A stretch of DNA of 49,934 bases from a virus. This document shows, one piece after another, positions 40,213 to 47,229 of this stretch. The position numbers and the translations under genes are program-made. How positions within the stretch are numbered: the stretch's first letter is position 1; the number at the start of each line of letters is the position of its first letter. Below the pieces are notes generated by a model that made no database searches, had not been told where the DNA came from, and saw nothing but the letters and a program-made list of their open reading frames with translations. The stretch is taken from positions 1 to 49,934 of the IMG/VR virus record IMGVR_UViG_3300048030_000125. The stretch is one strand, 5' to 3'.

Positions 40213-40242
40213 TTGACAATGCCCCACACTTTTTTGTATACT
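40213..40242 (+). promoter_or_regulatory. Sigma70-like early promoter P3
   Basis: TTGACA (40213-40218), 18 bases, TATACT (40237-40242). Only one base differs from P1/P2 across the 30-base promoter. Predicted start near 40249; leader of ~38 bases with AAGGAG before ATG 40287. It feeds the CobS-like, gp45 and clamp-loader operon. Confidence 0.92.
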
Positions 40243-40286
40243 ATACAAGATGAGAAAATAAACTGATTTACTAAGGAGACTATATT

Positions 40287-41522
40287 ATGAATCAAAGAAC
40301 TTATGACAGAACCGAGTCCATCGTCATTGACGGGAAGGACTTTCATTTTACACCCGATAGGAAGGAGTTCCTAGAGAGTTTAACCTCAGCATATCCTAAT
40401 CAATCCAACTTCGTTAAAGAAGATTTTGATAAAGTGGGTGGTATGCCATACTGGGTTAAATCATCAAGATACAGTTTTAAAGATAACGGTATCTTCAATC
40501 TACATGCAGTTGTAAGTGGTTACAATGGTGGTTATGAACCCGAAGTTCAAACTCCTGTAAAATCTGCACCGATTCCTGCAATTGCAAATCCATCTAATAT
40601 GCCAGTGGCTGCAAAAACCACTGCTGTCAACTCACTTGACAACGTCAAAATCATTCCCGAGAAGATGTCAAACTATGTTCCTTTTGGACACTTCAAAGAT
40701 ATCAAGAATATCATTAAGTCTAAAATCTTCTTTCCAGTATTTGTTACTGGTCTAAGTGGTAATGGTAAAACATTAATGATTGAACAAACTTGCGCTCAGT
40801 TGAAGAGAGAACTTTACAGGGTCAATATTACTATTGAGACTGATGAAGATGATTTGATGGGTGGTCACACTTTACAAGGTGGGGACGTTCTCTTCAGAGA
40901 AGGCCCAGTTATCAAAGCAATGAGAAAAGGTGCTGTACTTCTATTAGATGAAGTCGACCTTGGTTCAAACAAGTTGATGTGTCTACAATCAGTTCTTGAA
41001 GGTAAAGGATACCTAATCAAGAAAACTGGTGAGTGGGTTTCACCTGCAGAGGGTTTCACAATCCTTGCAACTGCAAACACTAAAGGACAAGGGTCAGACG
41101 ATGGTAAATTCATCGGGACTCAAATCATGAATGAAGCAATGTTGGAAAGATTTGCAATCACAATGCAACAAGAATATCCACCAGTGACTACTGAAAGGTC
41201 TATTCTTAAAAAAGAAATGGCATTGACTGGTGAAGTTGATACCGAGTTCTGTCACAAACTTGTTGACTGGGCAGACATTATCAGAAAAACCTACTATGAA
41301 GGTGCAATAGATGATGTTGTTACGACTAGAAGACTGGTTCACATTGTCAATGCATTCAGAATGTTCAATGACAAACTCAAGTCAATCACAATGTGTATTT
41401 CAAGATTTGACGAAGAGACTAGAAATAGTATCCTCGACCTCTATTCTAAGATTGATGCAGGGGTTGATTTAAATGCTGAAAACCCTCTAGACGAATCAGA
41501 GTCTTCAGAGTATAATGATTAA
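40287..41522 (+). CDS. CobS/MoxR-like AAA+ ATPase
   Basis: 411 residues. Walker A GLSGNGKT at ~154-161, Walker B VLLLDEVD at ~217-224, sensor I TILATANTKGQG, and a MoxR-type VTTRRLVHIVNAF near the C-terminus. An N-terminal region of ~120 residues includes a MPYWVKSSRYSF element and a Pro/Ala linker. It pairs with the CobT-like VWA protein encoded by the preceding operon. Such AAA+/VWA pairs remodel protein or insert metal; marine phage copies are commonly labelled cobS. Confidence 0.85.
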   Translation: MNQRTYDRTESIVIDGKDFHFTPDRKEFLESLTSAYPNQSNFVKEDFDKVGGMPYWVKSSRYSFKDNGIFNLHAVVSGYNGGYEPEVQTPVKSAPIPAIANPSNMPVAAKTTAVNSLDNVKIIPEKMSNYVPFGHFKDIKNIIKSKIFFPVFVTGLSGNGKTLMIEQTCAQLKRELYRVNITIETDEDDLMGGHTLQGGDVLFREGPVIKAMRKGAVLLLDEVDLGSNKLMCLQSVLEGKGYLIKKTGEWVSPAEGFTILATANTKGQGSDDGKFIGTQIMNEAMLERFAITMQQEYPPVTTERSILKKEMALTGEVDTEFCHKLVDWADIIRKTYYEGAIDDVVTTRRLVHIVNAFRMFNDKLKSITMCISRFDEETRNSILDLYSKIDAGVDLNAENPLDESESSEYND

Positions 41523-41817
41523 TATGTTCGGTAAAAAAGTCAAGTCAATAGACTACAAATATAACGAGGACAAGTCCCTTAAGGAACTTGCCTCTTATAT
41601 TGATAACACTTACGACCAACATTATAGTTTAAACAAATACCAGTCTACTGAATTTATAATTGACAGTGGACACGGTGAAGGTTTTTGTATCGGAAACATA
41701 ATGAAATATGCACAGCGATACGGAAAGAAAGGTGGGAGGAATAGGGCTGACTTACTAAAAGTGTTGCACTATGCTCTCTTTATGTTACATGTTCACGATA
41801 AGGAGAAACACAAGTGA
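41515..41817 (+). CDS. DUF3310-like protein (SaV-type)
   Basis: 100 residues, overlapping the ATPase stop by 8 bases; Met at 41524 is an alternative start. The C-terminal half EFIIDSGHGEGFCIGNIMKYAQRYGKKGG then RADLLKVLHYALFML matches the 'GN.iKY..R.g.Kgg..DL.Ka.~y' pattern of DUF3310, frequent in phages and of unproven function. It is followed immediately by the sliding clamp. Confidence 0.72.
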   Translation: MINMFGKKVKSIDYKYNEDKSLKELASYIDNTYDQHYSLNKYQSTEFIIDSGHGEGFCIGNIMKYAQRYGKKGGRNRADLLKVLHYALFMLHVHDKEKHK

Positions 41818-42485
41818 TGAAAATTAGTAATGAAACAAGAGACGTTCTAAAAAACTTCTCAACCATAAACTCGGGTATACGAGTTAAAACTGGAAATAAA
41901 CTCGAAACTATTTCTAACATGAAAAACATTCTTGCGATTGCTACAATCGAAGAATCATTCCCACAGGATTTTGCAATATATAATTTGCCAGAGTTCTTGG
42001 GTGCAACTTCTTTGTTAGACGACCCCGAGTTTAATTTCAACCCCGAAAAATTGTCGGTAGAAGACACCAATTCAAAGATGGATTATTTTTATGCATCTGA
42101 AGGAATGGTTGTTGCACCCGAGAAAATGATAACCATGCCTTCTTCAGAAGTGTCATTCACAATAACATCAACTCTATTAACAGACTTACAGAAAGCATCT
42201 AGTGTTCTAGGTGTCAATGATTTAGTTTTAGAATCTGATGGAACTGCTGTCACACTTACTGTAAAGGACAAAAAGAATGCAACATCAAATACATTTAGTA
42301 GAACGGTTGCAGAAGGTAATGGAGATAAATACCAAATGAATTTCAAGATTGAGAATCTAAAAATTCTAACAGGTAACTATGAAGTGCAAGTTTCCTCAAA
42401 AGGAATATCACACTTTAAAAATACAGATGTTGAAGTTGAGTACTTCATTGCATTAGAACCCGATAGTTCTTATACAGCATCTTAA
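41817..42485 (+). CDS. 45: DNA polymerase sliding clamp gp45-like
   Basis: 222 residues (T4 gp45: 228). ATG 41817 is preferred to GTG 41814 because MKISNETRDVLKNFSTINSG aligns directly with T4 MKLSKDTTALLKNFATINSG. Further matches: FAIYNLPEFLGATSLLDDPEF and a VVAPEKMITMPS segment. The trimeric clamp tethers polymerase and also activates gp55-dependent late transcription. AGGAG lies 11 bases upstream. Confidence 0.94.
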   Translation: MKISNETRDVLKNFSTINSGIRVKTGNKLETISNMKNILAIATIEESFPQDFAIYNLPEFLGATSLLDDPEFNFNPEKLSVEDTNSKMDYFYASEGMVVAPEKMITMPSSEVSFTITSTLLTDLQKASSVLGVNDLVLESDGTAVTLTVKDKKNATSNTFSRTVAEGNGDKYQMNFKIENLKILTGNYEVQVSSKGISHFKNTDVEVEYFIALEPDSSYTAS

Positions 42486-42532
42486 GTTGTTTGGAGTGAT
42501 TAAAGTTCAAGTCTCAACTATTATCACGGGAG

Positions 42533-42579
42533 CAGTCCAACTCATCATGGTGGACTGTACTAGAAACTCGGTGGGGAGT
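42533..42579 (+). promoter_or_regulatory. Structured leader of gene 44 (two hairpins, second holds the ribosome site)
   Basis: Within the 106-base gap 42486-42591, unusually G/C-rich for this genome. Hairpin 1: CAGTCCA (42533-42539) with TGGACTG (42551-42557). Hairpin 2: ACTC (42566-42569) with GAGT (42576-42579), including the GGGGAG ribosome-site candidate for ATG 42592. RegA, encoded downstream, represses clamp and loader genes in T4, so a translational operator is plausible. Not a riboswitch class I recognise. Confidence 0.5.
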
Positions 42580-42591
42580 ATCTAACTTATT

Positions 42592-43536
42592 ATGAACGAA
42601 TTTTTATACGTAGAAAAGTATCGACCACAAAAGATTGAGGAAACGATACTACCAAAAGAATTTCACGACCAATTTTTGGAGTTTGTCAAACAGGGAGAGA
42701 TTCCTAATCTTTTACTTTGTGGTTCTGCAGGTGTTGGTAAAACAACTGTTGCTAGGGCTCTCTGTAATGAGTTAGGTGCAGACTTTATTGTAATCAATGG
42801 TTCTGATGAAGGTAGACTTATTGATACCTTAAGAACTAAAATCAAAAACTTTGCAAGTACTGTTTCATTGGGAGGTGGCCCAAAGGTCGTTATCCTTGAT
42901 GAGGCAGATTACATTTCTGCAGAATCAGTGCAACCTGCACTTAGAGCATTCATAGAAGAGTTCTCTTCTAACTGTAGATTTATCTTTACTTGTAATTACA
43001 AAAACAGAATCATACCTGCATTACATTCAAGAACAACAGTCATTGATTTTAAAATTGCACCAAAAGAAAAACCAGTACTTGCACAAAAGATGTTATTAAG
43101 ATGTAAAAGTATTTGTCATATCGAAAACATAGAAGCAGACGAAAAGGTTCTTGCAGAATTAGTTATGAGATTCTTTCCCGACTTCAGAAGAGTTCTGAAT
43201 GAGATTCAGAGATATGGTGTTGGTGGTGTTATTGATTCGGGTATACTATCATCTTTGTCAGAAGAGAAGTTCACCCCACTTATTGATATGATTAAAGAAA
43301 AGAATTGGAGTGGAATGAGAAAGTGGGTCGGTCAGAATTCTGATAACGACTTCAATACACTATTCAGAAAAGTGTTCAATGCATTAGAACAAAGATTAGA
43401 ACCATCTTCAATACCAGCTGCAGTTCTAATCATTGCAGACTATCAATACAAATCTGCATTTGCAATGGACTCAGAGATTAACTTCACTGCATGTCTAACA
43501 GAGATTATGTCGGAGTGTAAATTCAAAAATGGGTAA
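42592..43536 (+). CDS. 44: Clamp loader large subunit gp44-like
   Basis: 314 residues (T4 gp44: 319). RFC-type AAA+ ATPase: FLYVEKYRPQKIEETILP at the start, Walker A GSAGVGKT (44-51), Walker B ILDEADYI (101-108), sensor I FTCNYKNRI, and SRC-like LHSRTTVIDF with the arginine finger (R147). Four copies plus gp62 load the gp45 clamp on primer-template DNA. Confidence 0.95.
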   Translation: MNEFLYVEKYRPQKIEETILPKEFHDQFLEFVKQGEIPNLLLCGSAGVGKTTVARALCNELGADFIVINGSDEGRLIDTLRTKIKNFASTVSLGGGPKVVILDEADYISAESVQPALRAFIEEFSSNCRFIFTCNYKNRIIPALHSRTTVIDFKIAPKEKPVLAQKMLLRCKSICHIENIEADEKVLAELVMRFFPDFRRVLNEIQRYGVGGVIDSGILSSLSEEKFTPLIDMIKEKNWSGMRKWVGQNSDNDFNTLFRKVFNALEQRLEPSSIPAAVLIIADYQYKSAFAMDSEINFTACLTEIMSECKFKNG

Positions 43537-43630
43537 ACTAAGACAATGGTTTAGAATGTGGTTTGATTCACAAGTAGAGAAATCAATGCAAAGAAAAGCA
43601 GACAGAATGTTTTTAAAAGGGAGAAAATAA
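43529..43630 (+). CDS. Small basic protein (33 aa)
   Basis: ATG 43529 overlaps the gp44 stop by 8 bases and its TAA overlaps the next ATG. The product starts MGKLRQWFRMWFDSQVEK and ends in RKADRMFLKGRK, basic and amphipathic. GGAG lies ~12 bases upstream. The coupling on both sides favours a real gene. Confidence 0.5.
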   Translation: MGKLRQWFRMWFDSQVEKSMQRKADRMFLKGRK

Positions 43631-43899
43631 TGAGTCAATATGACGATAGAGTTGAGAGACAAAGATTAAAACTGGAAGCAGAAAAATGGTCTCAAGGTGT
43701 TAAATCAGTACATGCTCATTCATTGGGTTCAATGCATTATGACAACAGACCACAAGATACTGAAGGTGGTAAAAGTGTTTTAGATGTAGAATTTAATGAT
43801 GGCAGTGTTAAAAGAACTACTTCAGAAAACGAAACAGTTATACTAGGAACACCACTTAGAGGTCAAGACCTTCTTGATTCTTATGTAAGAAACACTTAA
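43630..43899 (+). CDS. Small hypothetical protein between clamp-loader genes
   Basis: 89 residues with GGGAGAAAA before the ATG and one-base overlaps at both ends. Hydrophilic, with DDRVERQRLKLEAEKWSQG at the start and a LDVEFNDGSVKRTTSENET strand pair. T4 has no gene here, so it is an insertion into the 44-62 pair. Function unknown. Confidence 0.55.
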   Translation: MSQYDDRVERQRLKLEAEKWSQGVKSVHAHSLGSMHYDNRPQDTEGGKSVLDVEFNDGSVKRTTSENETVILGTPLRGQDLLDSYVRNT

Positions 43900-44291
43900 T
43901 GTCTAAACGCAACCCTTTTGACTTTGTCAAGTCTGTCTCTTATGACAAAAACGATATCATGATTGATGATGTCGAAGAGAAGAACTATGCCCCATTCCTT
44001 ATAAACAAATCATTATCTTACCACCAAGATTCTGTATTTTTTACTAATGAAATGAATTGTAGACATGGTTTAGACCACCGTCTTCAATACCTCTTTTTAC
44101 TAAATACTCTTAGGAAAAGACAAAGGTTTTCTCAATGGAGTAAACCCTATCTTAGTAAAAAATTAGACACAATTAAAGACTATTATAAAGTATCAACACT
44201 GAAAGCAAAAGAATACATGGAAGTGTTGAGTGATAAAGAAGTCCGTGAGTTGAAAAACAGAATGAAAACAGGTGGACAAAACAATGAATGA
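43899..44291 (+). CDS. 62: Clamp loader small subunit gp62-like
   Basis: 130 residues, shorter than T4 gp62 (187). The NPFDFVKSVSYDKNDIM start and YAPFLINKSLSYHQDSVFF segment are as I recall from gp62 of marine T4-like phages; the C-terminal half has RFSQWSKP and a DTIKDYYKVSTLKAKEYMEVL helix matching the T4 YGKWAK and LLAKRYQVNTNDAINY positions. Works with gp44 as clamp loader. Position 44-62-regA as in T4. Confidence 0.87.
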   Translation: MSKRNPFDFVKSVSYDKNDIMIDDVEEKNYAPFLINKSLSYHQDSVFFTNEMNCRHGLDHRLQYLFLLNTLRKRQRFSQWSKPYLSKKLDTIKDYYKVSTLKAKEYMEVLSDKEVRELKNRMKTGGQNNE

Positions 44292-44697
44292 GAATGAAAA
44301 TCTAGTCAAAGACCTAGTAGAAATAACATTCCCCGAAAAAGACGACTTTTTAAAGATAAGAGAAACACTTACACGCATAGGTGTTGCATCAAGAAGAGAA
44401 CAAGAACTGTTCCAGTCATGCCACATACTCCATAAACGTGGTAAATATTACATTACACACTTCAAAGAACTATTCAAATTAGATGGTAAACCTACAAGTA
44501 TAGATGATTCAGATATAGGTAGAAGAAACACTATTGTTAAACTATTAGAACAATGGAAACTTATATCAATTGTAGATGAAAGCATGGTTTCAGAACCTAT
44601 TGCACCATTATCCCAAATTAAGATTATTCCTCATAAAGAAAAGAATGAGTGGAAGTTAACAACAAAATACTCCATAGGTAACACTAAAAATACCTAA
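44284..44697 (+). CDS. regA: Translational repressor RegA-like
   Basis: 137 residues from ATG 44284, with AGGTGG nine bases upstream; an in-frame GTG at 44272 is less likely. Strong family match: DDFLKIRETLTRIGVASRREQ and FQSCHILHKRGKYYITHFKE align with T4 EDFLKVKETLTRMGIANNKDK and YQSCHILQKKGLYYIVHFKE; the C-terminus EWKLTTKYSIGNT matches T4 EWKLVPKYTIGN. RegA binds start regions of early mRNAs, including 45, 44 and its own, and blocks initiation. About 12 extra residues precede the T4 start. Confidence 0.95.
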   Translation: MNENENLVKDLVEITFPEKDDFLKIRETLTRIGVASRREQELFQSCHILHKRGKYYITHFKELFKLDGKPTSIDDSDIGRRNTIVKLLEQWKLISIVDESMVSEPIAPLSQIKIIPHKEKNEWKLTTKYSIGNTKNT

Positions 44698-44700
44698 ATA
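44693..44700 (+). promoter_or_regulatory. Late-promoter-like box CCTAAATA
   Basis: Overlaps the regA stop. Predicted start near 44706, leaving a leader with TAGGAG before ATG 44732. Marks the change from early replication genes to late membrane/curli genes. Confidence 0.5.
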
Positions 44701-44731
44701 CTAGTTAGATATAACTAATATAGGAGAAAGT

Positions 44732-44938
44732 ATGTTTTCAGGCATCATATCTTTTATTATGGGAATTTGGAACTTATTAATGATTATACCAATTGTCATT
44801 TCAATTGCATCACTCATCATAAGTTTAACACCAACACCTAAAGACGACAAAGTCTGGGCAAAAGTGTATAAATACTTGGAAGTCTTAGCACTTGCAATTG
44901 GTAAGGCAAAAGACAAAAATCCTTTACTGGATAAATAA
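44732..44938 (+). CDS. Small membrane protein
   Basis: 68 residues with TAGGAGAAAG before the ATG. One long or two short transmembrane segments (SFIMGIWNLLMIIPIVISI and ASLIISL), then TPTPKDDKVWAKVYKYLEVLALAIGKAKD. A 'TPTPKDD..W.K.Y...E.LAL..GKAKD' tail occurs in small phage membrane proteins I have seen, of unknown role. Could be lysis-related. Confidence 0.6.
   Translation: MFSGIISFIMGIWNLLMIIPIVISIASLIISLTPTPKDDKVWAKVYKYLEVLALAIGKAKDKNPLLDK
44930..44937 (+). promoter_or_regulatory. Late-promoter-like box GATAAATA
   Basis: Overlaps the end of the preceding gene. Predicted start near 44943; ACGGGAG lies before ATG 44958. One mismatch from TATAAATA. It could be coding coincidence (encodes LDK-stop). 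Confidence 0.4.
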
Positions 44939-44957
44939 CTATAACGGGAGATAAATT

Positions 44958-45227
44958 ATGGAAATTATAGCAGGAATACTAATAGTAGTAGGTGTTGTTT
45001 ATTTCTTTAATAAAGACAAAGGAAGTAAAACACCAGTGTCATCTGCTGCTAAAACCAAGTCAGCACCAGTTGCTGATAAAAATGGTAACGGTATAACATC
45101 TAAGGCAGAGCTTAAGAAGTTAACTAAAAACCAATTGATTGAACTTGCTGATAAGAAGAATCTTAAAGTAAAAAAATCGGGTACTAAAGCTGCAGTTATT
45201 AATGAAATTCATGCGAAACTGAAGTAG
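44958..45227 (+). CDS. Membrane-anchored protein with EF-hand-like loop and SAP/Rho_N-like domain
   Basis: 89 residues with a GGGAG site. Residues 3-17 form a single N-terminal transmembrane anchor (IIAGILIVVGVVYFF). Residues 40-51 (DKNGNGITSKAE) fit a canonical 12-residue EF-hand calcium loop. Residues ~54-88 (LTKNQLIELADKKNLKVKKS then KAAVINEIHAKL) fit the helix-extended-helix SAP/Rho_N nucleic-acid-binding pattern. No known function for this combination; perhaps it tethers DNA to the membrane. A terminator follows. Confidence 0.6.
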   Translation: MEIIAGILIVVGVVYFFNKDKGSKTPVSSAAKTKSAPVADKNGNGITSKAELKKLTKNQLIELADKKNLKVKKSGTKAAVINEIHAKLK

Positions 45228-45244
45228 AATACTTAGTTATTAAG

Positions 45245-45270
45245 AAGGGGTCTTTATGACCCCTTTTTTT
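45245..45270 (+). terminator. Rho-independent terminator
   Basis: GGGGTC (45247-45252) pairs with GACCCC (45258-45263) around TTTAT, with flanking AA/TT pairs and seven T. It closes the upstream unit and isolates the curli region. Confidence 0.93.
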
Positions 45271-45291
45271 GTGTCTTCACTAGACCATTGT

Positions 45292-45299
45292 CATAAATA
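45292..45299 (+). promoter_or_regulatory. Late box CATAAATA positioned for a leaderless mRNA; promoter of the curli region
   Basis: Last base exactly 6 before the A of ATG 45305, 21 bases after the terminator. It is the only promoter-like site found between the terminator and the end of the curli genes, so it probably drives the whole cluster late in infection. Confidence 0.65.
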
Positions 45300-45304
45300 A
45301 GGGT

Positions 45305-45598
45305 ATGGATATATTTGGATTGATAAGTGAAGTCGGAGCCCCTATTGCTGGAAGTTTAGTGATGGGATTCTTTATCTTTACAGTTATCAAACAAATACTT
45401 GAAGGAGTTGTGGATGATATCAAGACCCTTACCATGTTTTGTAAGAGTTTAGAGAATCGTGCAAGAACAATGTCTAACGAAATGATTAAGATAGACTTGT
45501 TAGTGTCAAGTGCATTAGAGTTAAGACCCGATATAGAGAGAGTTGCAAGAGCAGAGAATTTTATAGAGGACGGGAAACTTGATGTAAGAAGGGATTAA
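45305..45598 (+). CDS. Small membrane protein A of curli region
   Basis: 97 residues: N-terminal amphipathic start, one transmembrane helix (APIAGSLVMGFFIFTVIKQIL), then a charged helical tail (NRARTMSNEMIKIDLLVSSAL). Architecture matches the next protein and the one at 11809. The start of the mRNA would coincide with its ATG. Role unknown; holin-like or accessory to secretion. Confidence 0.6.
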   Translation: MDIFGLISEVGAPIAGSLVMGFFIFTVIKQILEGVVDDIKTLTMFCKSLENRARTMSNEMIKIDLLVSSALELRPDIERVARAENFIEDGKLDVRRD

Positions 45599-45600
45599 TT

Positions 45601-45885
45601 ATGGAAGAAATTGCACAACTGATATCAGAATATGGATTTCCAATCGTCATGATGGTTGGACTTGGATACTTTGTATACTATATTTGGTGGTTTGTGGGTG
45701 AACAATTAGAACCCGAAATTGAAAAACAACACTTTGCATTAATCAAAGTGATTGACCAAGTAAGAATGCTTGACCAAGATTTGATTAGACTTCAACAGAA
45801 AGTTGATGTTGTTCTTGAATATAAAGAGAACGAAGAAAAGAGGAAAACTGTAAATGATGATAAAACCAAAGATAGTAATAATTAG
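45601..45885 (+). CDS. Small membrane protein B (YvrJ/holin-like topology)
   Basis: 94 residues, two bases after the preceding stop. ISEYGFPIVMMVGLGYFVYYIWWF resembles the short helix of YvrJ-type and small phage holin-like proteins. A coiled-coil tail follows (LIKVIDQVRMLDQDLIRLQQK) and ends hydrophilic. Probably a paralogue of protein A. It overlaps the csgF-like gene by 32 bases. Confidence 0.6.
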   Translation: MEEIAQLISEYGFPIVMMVGLGYFVYYIWWFVGEQLEPEIEKQHFALIKVIDQVRMLDQDLIRLQQKVDVVLEYKENEEKRKTVNDDKTKDSNN

Positions 45886-46318
45886 TATTTGTTTTGCACT
45901 TAGTGTAAGTGCAGATGAAATAGTTCACAAATTCAAAAGTCCTTCATTCAGTGGAATAGGACAATCATCACATTATCTTACGATTGAGAATCAAGAAAAA
46001 TCAAGACGTGATAAGATAGCACAAGACATAGAAGACCGAATTGCAAAAGCAGAACGTGAGGCAAATAACACTACCCTTGCAAAATTTCTTAGAAATGTCG
46101 AAAGTAGAATTTATGCTCAGATAGCAAAACAGTTAGTAGAAAATATGTTTTCTAACGGAGAAGCAGCATCATATGGTGTCTTCTCTATTGAAGGTAATAC
46201 AGTCACATACGAAAAATTGGTTGGTGAAGATGGTGCAGAATTTATCAGACTAACAATCGTTGCAGAAGACGGAACAACAACAACTTTAGACATACCAGTA
46301 GGTACAGGAAGTTTCTAA
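45854..46318 (+). CDS. csgF: CsgF-like curli assembly factor
   Basis: 154 residues; ATG 45854 or the adjacent ATG 45857. A signal peptide (KPKIVIISICFALSVSA) is followed directly by DEIVHKFKSPSFSGIGQSS, corresponding to the mature CsgF N-terminus (TMTFQFRNPNFGGNPNNG in E. coli) that plugs into the CsgG pore. A helical middle with NTTLAKFLRNVESRIYAQ and a C-terminal strand pair ending TTTLDIPVGTGSF complete the pattern. Acts at the outer membrane as the CsgG cap. The next gene is csgG, three bases downstream. Confidence 0.85.
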   Translation: MMIKPKIVIISICFALSVSADEIVHKFKSPSFSGIGQSSHYLTIENQEKSRRDKIAQDIEDRIAKAEREANNTTLAKFLRNVESRIYAQIAKQLVENMFSNGEAASYGVFSIEGNTVTYEKLVGEDGAEFIRLTIVAEDGTTTTLDIPVGTGSF

Positions 46319-46320
46319 AA

Positions 46321-47229
46321 ATGAGAATTGTCGGATTGGTAGGATTAGTTATCTTGCTCACCAGTGGGTGTGCAAGTATTCCTTCGTCTTATGATTCGTG
46401 TGACTCAACTGTAATGAGTAAGGTAGGCACTTGTATAGAAAAAGCAAAGGTTGTGAAGATACCAACCTATCAAGAACTTTCAAACTTACCAGCTGCAGAG
46501 ACAATGCCAGTGGTTGCAGTTTATGGATTCTTAGATAAGACAGGACAGAGGAAGAGGATGGATGGAGTTGCATCATTCTCAACTGCAGTGACCCAAGGTG
46601 CAGAAGCATTCTTGATTGATGCACTTAAGACTGCTGGAAAAGGTAAATGGTTTAGAGTAGTAGAGAGAACAAATTTAGATGCACTTGTAAGAGAGAGACA
46701 GATTGTTCGTTCTGCTAGAGAAGACTTTGCAAATCAAGAAGGTAATGAGGATTCCCCAACGGGTATTCAACCTCTCTTGTTTGCTGGTATCCTACTTGAT
46801 GGTGGGATAATTGGTTATGACACTAACATCGAAAGTGGTGGTAGGGGTGCAAGAACACTTGGTGTTGGAGCATCGGTTTCCTATCGAAGAGATGTGGTGA
46901 CTGTAAGTCTAAGAGGAATCTCAGTTCTTACAGGAGAAATATTACTTAATGTACAAACCACTAAGACTATTCTTAGTACTGGTGGTGGGTATGACGTGTT
47001 CAAATTTATGGACATGGACACCCAATTAGTGGAAGTTGAAGACGGGGTTGCAAAAAATGAAGGGGTGTCGAAAGCTACTCGTTCTGCAATTGAACTTGCA
47101 GTCTTAGAATTAATATACCAAGGACACGATAGAGGTTTTTGGGTAATTAAAGATGGACATCGTCACCCCCATGGAACTCATGGGAGAAACGAACTCCATG
47201 AAATAGAGGAAAAACAAAATGAGGAATAA
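46321..47229 (+). CDS. csgG: CsgG-like outer-membrane curli secretion pore
   Basis: 302 residues. Lipoprotein signal with lipobox LTSGC (C17). Strong match to E. coli CsgG: PTYQELSNLPAA, VVAVYGFLDKTGQ, FSTAVTQGAEAFLIDALK, WFRVVERTNLDALVRERQI, GGIIGYDTNIESGGRGARTLG, and RGISVLTGEILLNVQTTKTIL. CsgG forms a nonameric beta-barrel that exports unfolded curlin. The periplasmic constriction loop region (YQELSNLPAA) is conserved. The C-terminus has a His/Glu-rich tail. It is longer than the E. coli protein by ~25 residues. Confidence 0.95.
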   Translation: MRIVGLVGLVILLTSGCASIPSSYDSCDSTVMSKVGTCIEKAKVVKIPTYQELSNLPAAETMPVVAVYGFLDKTGQRKRMDGVASFSTAVTQGAEAFLIDALKTAGKGKWFRVVERTNLDALVRERQIVRSAREDFANQEGNEDSPTGIQPLLFAGILLDGGIIGYDTNIESGGRGARTLGVGASVSYRRDVVTVSLRGISVLTGEILLNVQTTKTILSTGGGYDVFKFMDMDTQLVEVEDGVAKNEGVSKATRSAIELAVLELIYQGHDRGFWVIKDGHRHPHGTHGRNELHEIEEKQNEE

